A stretch of 49,600 nucleotides of DNA. Source: Atlanticothrix silvestris CENA357. Lineage in GTDB: Bacteria; Cyanobacteriota; Cyanobacteriia; Cyanobacteriales; Nostocaceae. The stretch's first letter is position 1, and each line of letters opens with the position of its first letter. Location: contig NZ_JAECZB010000096.1 of the NCBI RefSeq assembly GCF_016056295.1, positions 145,456-195,055 on the forward strand, given 5' to 3'. Positions 45,309-49,600 of this stretch are shown here, piece after piece. Position numbers and translations under genes: made by a program. Below the pieces are notes generated by a model, which searched no databases, had not been told where the DNA came from, and saw only the letters and a program-made list of their open reading frames with translations.

Positions 45309-48300
45309 ATGGAAAACTCTCCTACTGTACAACCTATACAACCAACTTCAAAGCCGCAACAACCTCAGTCAGAAATGAAACTTACCCAGTATCTGGATGA
45401 GAAACAAAAAGCCTTATCTGGAGTAATTGCCCGAATTCGTAATTCTCTAGACATAGACACCATCTTCAAAATTACAGTCACTGAAGCACGTCAGCTTTTA
45501 AAAACCGACCGAGTAGGCGTGTTTCGTTTTTATCCTGAGTTGGGATGGGAAGGGGAATTTATTTCTGAGGATGTAGGAGCAGAATGGAATTCTGCACTAG
45601 CAGCTAAGCTGCGGGATCACTGCTTTGCTACGGAGTTTGCTGGACTATATCAGCAAGGTCGCATTAAAGTAATGGCTGATATCTATCAAGCCGATGCTAG
45701 TGATTGCCATGTCCAGATTCTAGAAAAATTCCAAGTCCGTGCTAATATAGCTGCTCCCCTAATGAAAGGTAAAGATTTATGGGGATTGTTGTGTATTCAT
45801 CAATGTGATGCTCCTAGAGAATGGGAAACATCAGAAATTGAGTTTGTCCAACTCATCGCTGAACATTTGGCCGTTGCTTTGCAGCAAGCAGATTATCTAG
45901 AACAGGTAAAATTACAATCGGCACAACTAGCACAAGCAAAAGCCAAAGAAAAAGCCGCAGAATGGCAGAAAACCATAGCCATAACCATCGAAAAAATCCG
46001 TCAATCTTTAGACATAGAGAGCATTTTCCGCACAAGTACCGCAGAACTGAGGCTGCTGCTAAATGCCGATCGCGTAGCTATTTATCGCTTCAATCCAGAT
46101 TGGAGCGGTGAATTTGTGTTTGAATCAGTGGCAGAGGGTTGGTCTTCTTTAATGTATGAACAATTACAGCAACCCGAATTGTGTGAAAACGTTAGCGAAT
46201 GTAGCGTCAAAGATTTAGTTATACCCCCAGCAGCTGATACCTATTTACAAGATACAGGGGGTGGTCACTTTGGTAGATGTGAAATATATCGTGTTTGTAA
46301 TGATATTTATAATGCAGGTTTTAGCAACTGCTACATTAAAGTCTTAGAAAACTACCAAGCCAAAGCATACATAATCATTGCCATTTATCATGGTCAAAAG
46401 CTCTGGGGCTTACTGGCGGTTTACCAAAACGCTGAAACCCGTGATTGGCAAGAAGATGAAATTTACTTGCTGACTCAAGTTAGCATTCAACTAGGCGTAG
46501 CCTTACAGCAAGCGGAATTTTTACAACAAACACAAGACCAAGCCGCAGAGATTAGCAAAGCCGCAGAACGGCAAAGGGCGTTGGTGAACACTGTAGATAA
46601 AATTCGTCAATCTCTTGACATTGATACTATTTTTAACACCACGACTCAAGAAGTCCGGCGGTTATTGGAAGTAGAACGAGTGGCAATTTACCGTTTCTAT
46701 CCTGACTGGAGTGGCGAATTTGTAGCTGATTCTATTGTTGATGGCTGGACACCAGTAGTTAAGCCCCAACCTGTAACAGAACGCCTTTTTTTGCAAGGAA
46801 CGCAAGCAGGTAAGTATGCGCGTAACGAAGTATTTGTACCAATCTCTCAAGGTGAAAAACTTTGGGGATTATTAGTAGCTTATCAAAACTCCCAGCCTCG
46901 TTATTGGCAAGACGAGGAAATTAATTTGCTAGCACAAGTGGGGGTACAGCTGGGGGTTGCATTACAGCAAGCTGAATCCTTGAAACAGATGCAGGTGCAA
47001 GCTGAACAACTAGCTAAAGCTGCTGAACGAGAACGCAAAGCCACACAAAGAGAGAAAACTTTAGCTGCAACGGTAGAAAAAATTCGTCAGTCTCTTGATT
47101 TGAAAACCATCTTTGCTACCAGTACAAAAGAAGTCCAGCGATTATTGGAAGTTGACCGAGTAACTATTTATCGATTTCGGTCTGATTGGAGTGGTGAATT
47201 TGTAGCTGAATCATTAGCCCAAAGTTGGGTATTAGTAGAGGATATTATACCTGCGATCGCTGATGATTATTTGCAAAAAACCCAAGGGGGAGATTTTGCT
47301 AATGGTCAAACTCTAGTCGTTAAGGATATTTACAAGACCAATTCTTCTGTGAGTTATTTTGCCCTGCTTGAGCCAATGGTCGCTAGGGCATATATGATTG
47401 TGCCGATTTTTCAGGGTGAAAAACTTTGGGGATTACTAGCAGCGTATCAGAATAGTGAACCTCGTGATTGGCAAGAAGATGAGATAGATTTGCTAGTACA
47501 GATTGGTACTCAATTAGGTGTAGGACTCCAGCAAGCGGAATTACTAGCACAGACTCAGCGTCAAAAAGAAGAACTAACACAGACTCTTAAAGAATTACAG
47601 CAAGCCCAAAGCCAGTTGATTCAAAGTGAAAAAATGGCTGGCTTAGGGCAGTTAGTTGCTGGAATAGCACATGAAATTAACAACCCAATTAGTTTCATTT
47701 ACGGTAACATCACTTATGTTACTGAACACAGTGAAAACTTATTTAAATTACTGCGTCTTTACCAAAAATATTATCCCCAGCCAAAAGCAGAAATTCAAAA
47801 GCAAGCAACAGAATTAGATTTAGAGTTTATTGCTGATGATTTACCTAAAATTCTCACTTCAATGATGATGGGTGCAGAACGCATCAGTGAGCTAGTGTTA
47901 TCTTTACGTACTTTTTCGCGACTTGACGAAGTAGGAATGAAGCCGGTTGACCTTCATGAAGGTATTGATAGTACGCTGTTAATTTTACAACATCGACTAC
48001 AACCACAAGCTAATTCTTCTGCTATTGAGGTAGTAAAAGAATATGGTGAATTGCCTTTAGTCGTATGCTATGCAGCTCAAATAAATCAGGTATTTATGAA
48101 TATTCTCAACAATGCTATTGATGCAATAGAGCATTCAATAACTGCTAAAGAAATTATAGACAAGCCTAAAATTTGTATTTGTACAGAAGTCATAGAAGGA
48201 AATACCGTTTTAATTTGTATTGCTGATAATGGTTGTGGTATTCCTGAAAATCTGCGATCGCGTATTTTTGAACCTTTTTTTACCACCAAACAACCTGGAC

Positions 48301-48425
48301 AAGGTACTGGTTTAGGGCTATCTATTAGCTATCAAATTATTGTAGAAAAACATGGTGGTAAAATTAAGTGTGTTTCTGAACCTGGCAATGGCTGTGAGTT
48401 CTGGATCGAAATTCCCATGAAATAA
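45309..48425 (+). CDS. Multi-GAF sensor histidine kinase, probable cyanobacteriochrome
   Basis: A 1038-residue soluble protein: four GAF domains (about 35-195, 225-405, 430-555, 585-745), a coiled linker, then HisKA and HATPase_c. The phospho-acceptor is H788 in [11 protein letters not shown]. The N-box is [14 protein letters not shown], and the G-boxes are [10 protein letters not shown] and [15 protein letters not shown]1 has DHCF (D103-F106) and C133-H134 in [16 protein letters not shown], the two-Cys pattern of DXCF-type bilin-binding cyanobacteriochromes. GAF2 has C341-Y342 at the same chromophore position. GAF3 lacks that segment, and GAF4 has Ser 682 there. It is probably a light-sensing kinase; a response regulator is not adjacent. 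Confidence 0.88.
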   Translation: MENSPTVQPIQPTSKPQQPQSEMKLTQYLDEKQKALSGVIARIRNSLDIDTIFKITVTEARQLLKTDRVGVFRFYPELGWEGEFISEDVGAEWNSALAAKLRDHCFATEFAGLYQQGRIKVMADIYQADASDCHVQILEKFQVRANIAAPLMKGKDLWGLLCIHQCDAPREWETSEIEFVQLIAEHLAVALQQADYLEQVKLQSAQLAQAKAKEKAAEWQKTIAITIEKIRQSLDIESIFRTSTAELRLLLNADRVAIYRFNPDWSGEFVFESVAEGWSSLMYEQLQQPELCENVSECSVKDLVIPPAADTYLQDTGGGHFGRCEIYRVCNDIYNAGFSNCYIKVLENYQAKAYIIIAIYHGQKLWGLLAVYQNAETRDWQEDEIYLLTQVSIQLGVALQQAEFLQQTQDQAAEISKAAERQRALVNTVDKIRQSLDIDTIFNTTTQEVRRLLEVERVAIYRFYPDWSGEFVADSIVDGWTPVVKPQPVTERLFLQGTQAGKYARNEVFVPISQGEKLWGLLVAYQNSQPRYWQDEEINLLAQVGVQLGVALQQAESLKQMQVQAEQLAKAAERERKATQREKTLAATVEKIRQSLDLKTIFATSTKEVQRLLEVDRVTIYRFRSDWSGEFVAESLAQSWVLVEDIIPAIADDYLQKTQGGDFANGQTLVVKDIYKTNSSVSYFALLEPMVARAYMIVPIFQGEKLWGLLAAYQNSEPRDWQEDEIDLLVQIGTQLGVGLQQAELLAQTQRQKEELTQTLKELQQAQSQLIQSEKMAGLGQLVAGIAHEINNPISFIYGNITYVTEHSENLFKLLRLYQKYYPQPKAEIQKQATELDLEFIADDLPKILTSMMMGAERISELVLSLRTFSRLDEVGMKPVDLHEGIDSTLLILQHRLQPQANSSAIEVVKEYGELPLVVCYAAQINQVFMNILNNAIDAIEHSITAKEIIDKPKICICTEVIEGNTVLICIADNGCGIPENLRSRIFEPFFTTKQPGQGTGLGLSISYQIIVEKHGGKIKCVSEPGNGCEFWIEIPMK

Positions 48426-48527
48426 TTTCTATGTGTTTATTGCCTCCCTCTAACATTGTGCATTTTGAGGAGAGTTATAGCCCAGAGGATTACTCAGAGG
48501 CGATCGCCGCGTTAATATATTTATAAA

Positions 48528-48959
48528 TTAGTGCAGTACATCCTGAGTTGGGCTAGGTTCTTGCCGCCACTGCTTGAGGATTAGTGCTGACCAGATGATA
48601 AATCCTAATATTGCCAAACCTGTCAACCCATCAGTCCAAATTAAAAGATGCATTTTCGCTGAAAACTGTGACAAGCTTCCATAAATATAATGTCCTGGGC
48701 TGGCTAGACCTGTTAATGAGTAGACCAGCAGACAGCCATAAGAGAGCCAAAACTTTCGATATTTATACAACCAATAGGCAGCAATTCCTACACCTGTCAA
48801 AATGAGCCATGATTGATAAATTGAAGGGGCAGTAATCCAGTTTGGCTGGGGGTATCGCTCGATAAATAAATAATTATCAGTAAAGTGAATACCAGTAGAA
48901 ATGATGCTGGCAATTAGCAAAATTTTTAATAATTTCTGACCCTTGACCTCAAGATTCAT
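48528..48959 (-). CDS. Four-helix membrane protein, unknown
   Basis: A 143-residue protein with four hydrophobic helices (about 12-30, 45-63, 72-92, 104-127). Conserved-looking polar residues lie near the membrane in GIHFTDNYLFIERYP and SPGHYIYGSLSQFSAKMH. The ATG overlaps the upstream gene's stop by 4 bases, so it is coupled to the chimeric membrane protein at the right edge. Function unknown. Confidence 0.62.
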   Translation of the reverse strand: MNLEVKGQKLLKILLIASIISTGIHFTDNYLFIERYPQPNWITAPSIYQSWLILTGVGIAAYWLYKYRKFWLSYGCLLVYSLTGLASPGHYIYGSLSQFSAKMHLLIWTDGLTGLAILGFIIWSALILKQWRQEPSPTQDVLH

Positions 48960-49600
48960 AATTCAGGTTTCCTCAAATTGAATATTCCTATCTGCACACC
49001 AGTGATATACATTGCTATAAGTAAATCGAAGCTGACACAAGCGATCGCATACCAAGCAGGAGTAAATACTGAACCTTGATTAACTAAATGTAGCCCGATG
49101 TCCCAAAGTGGATGAGCCATCCAACCTAACATCAGCCACCAGTTTGAATAACGCAGCCCCAATAAAGCAAGTAGGCCATAAATTCCCACACCAGCAACTT
49201 CAATCACTATCCATCCCAATGTATCACCCGTTGCCATTGGTTTTACCAGCTGATGAAACAATTGGCTCATCACCTTTGCACCTAATCTTTGTCGAGCTTG
49301 GGTAATTGCTGATTTACAAGGGACTCGCCAATATTTGCCAACTTTTACCCATGCCACAGAAAGACCATCTACTAAGTTTTTGAGTACATCCCGCATCGAA
49401 TCTCTCGACCACAGGCTCATTGCTATTACCAGACTGACCATTAACTGCGCTGGTAGCGATCGCGTGCGTTCCTCTTCGGTTTTGGTATTAGCGATCGCCT
49501 GTTCAATTGCCGTTGCTGGAATAGCCATTTCGATTGCTTTCAGCAACTCAGTATTTTGTATATCAGGAGACACCAATGAAAAATCCCTCAGATGCACGGC
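48956..49600 (-). CDS. IS4-type transposase N-terminus fused in frame to a membrane protein; partial
   Basis: Residues 1 to about 120 match the N-terminal domain of IS4-family transposases (PATAIEQAIANTKTEEERTR, SLPAQLMVSLVIAMSLWSRD, CKSAITQARQRLGAKVMSQL). The DDE catalytic domain is absent. From about residue 121 the frame continues as a small membrane protein (WIVIEVAGVGIYGLLALLGL, LMLGWMAHPLWDIGLHLV) with about 3-4 helices. The frame is open at the window edge, and the GTG at 49597 may not be the real start. The ATG at 49237 (MATGDTLGWI) could be the native start of the membrane part. It overlaps the next gene by 4 bases. It looks like a transposon-truncation junction. Confidence 0.78.
   Translation of the reverse strand, partial: AVHLRDFSLVSPDIQNTELLKAIEMAIPATAIEQAIANTKTEEERTRSLPAQLMVSLVIAMSLWSRDSMRDVLKNLVDGLSVAWVKVGKYWRVPCKSAITQARQRLGAKVMSQLFHQLVKPMATGDTLGWIVIEVAGVGIYGLLALLGLRYSNWWLMLGWMAHPLWDIGLHLVNQGSVFTPAWYAIACVSFDLLIAMYITGVQIGIFNLRKPEL

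Overview
The window reads as chromosome from a filamentous, probably heterocyst-forming cyanobacterium (Nostoc/Anabaena-like). The palindrome GCGATCGC (HIP1) is scattered throughout, and typical cyanobacterial genes are present: the CruF/CruG myxoxanthophyll enzymes, a DUF4327 protein, a multi-GAF histidine kinase and several conserved cyanobacterial unknowns. Short dispersed repeats of the kind common in Nostocales lie between genes. No CRISPR array or rRNA operon was seen; one tRNA (Val, UAC) is present.

Layout. 1-3.9 kb: the end of a TPR-CHAT caspase-like protease gene in a translationally coupled operon with a small helical protein and a membrane-anchored protein, which looks like a conflict/cell-death system. 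3.9-15.4 kb: mostly housekeeping genes (RNase HI, cruF-cruG, rplU-rpmA, hflX without a normal start codon, a HEAT-repeat protein, a GNAT acetyltransferase, an AmpG-like permease). 15.6-27.1 kb: a DNA phosphorothioation (Dnd) island with dndE, dndD, dndC, a divergent dndB-type gene and a Dnd-associated methyltransferase. A MazF-type toxin-antitoxin pair sits between dndD and dndE, and a REP-associated transposase with inverted REP-like flanks sits between dndC and dndD. Facing it is a second operon: Dnd-associated protein 4, a GIY-YIG nuclease and a frameshifted second DGQHR gene. No dndA and no dndFGH restriction genes are visible.

27.3-35.6 kb: a truncated M48 peptidase gene, mazG, a DUF2227 protein, tRNA-Val, a PD-(D/E)XK-like protein, an MscS channel, ahcY, an APH-family kinase and a lone cyclic-nucleotide-binding domain. 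35.8-41.1 kb: a cell-envelope region on the minus strand (small outer-membrane barrel, PstS-like binding protein, PspA/IM30-like protein, RDD-pentapeptide protein, small membrane protein). Two of these mRNAs carry 10-11 nt perfectly complementary to the conserved core of the cyanobacterial small RNA Yfr1, at or next to the start codon. 41.5-49.6 kb: small secreted and membrane proteins, an Rrf2 regulator, repeat-rich spacers, a four-GAF histidine kinase whose first two GAF domains look like cyanobacteriochrome domains, and at the right edge an IS4-type transposase N-terminus fused in frame to a small membrane protein.

The strongest leads are the Dnd island with its embedded mobile and toxin genes and its facing GIY-YIG module, the predicted Yfr1 target sites, the CHAT operon, and the DXCF-type GAF domain. 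All functional statements rest on reading motifs by eye; no database search was run.
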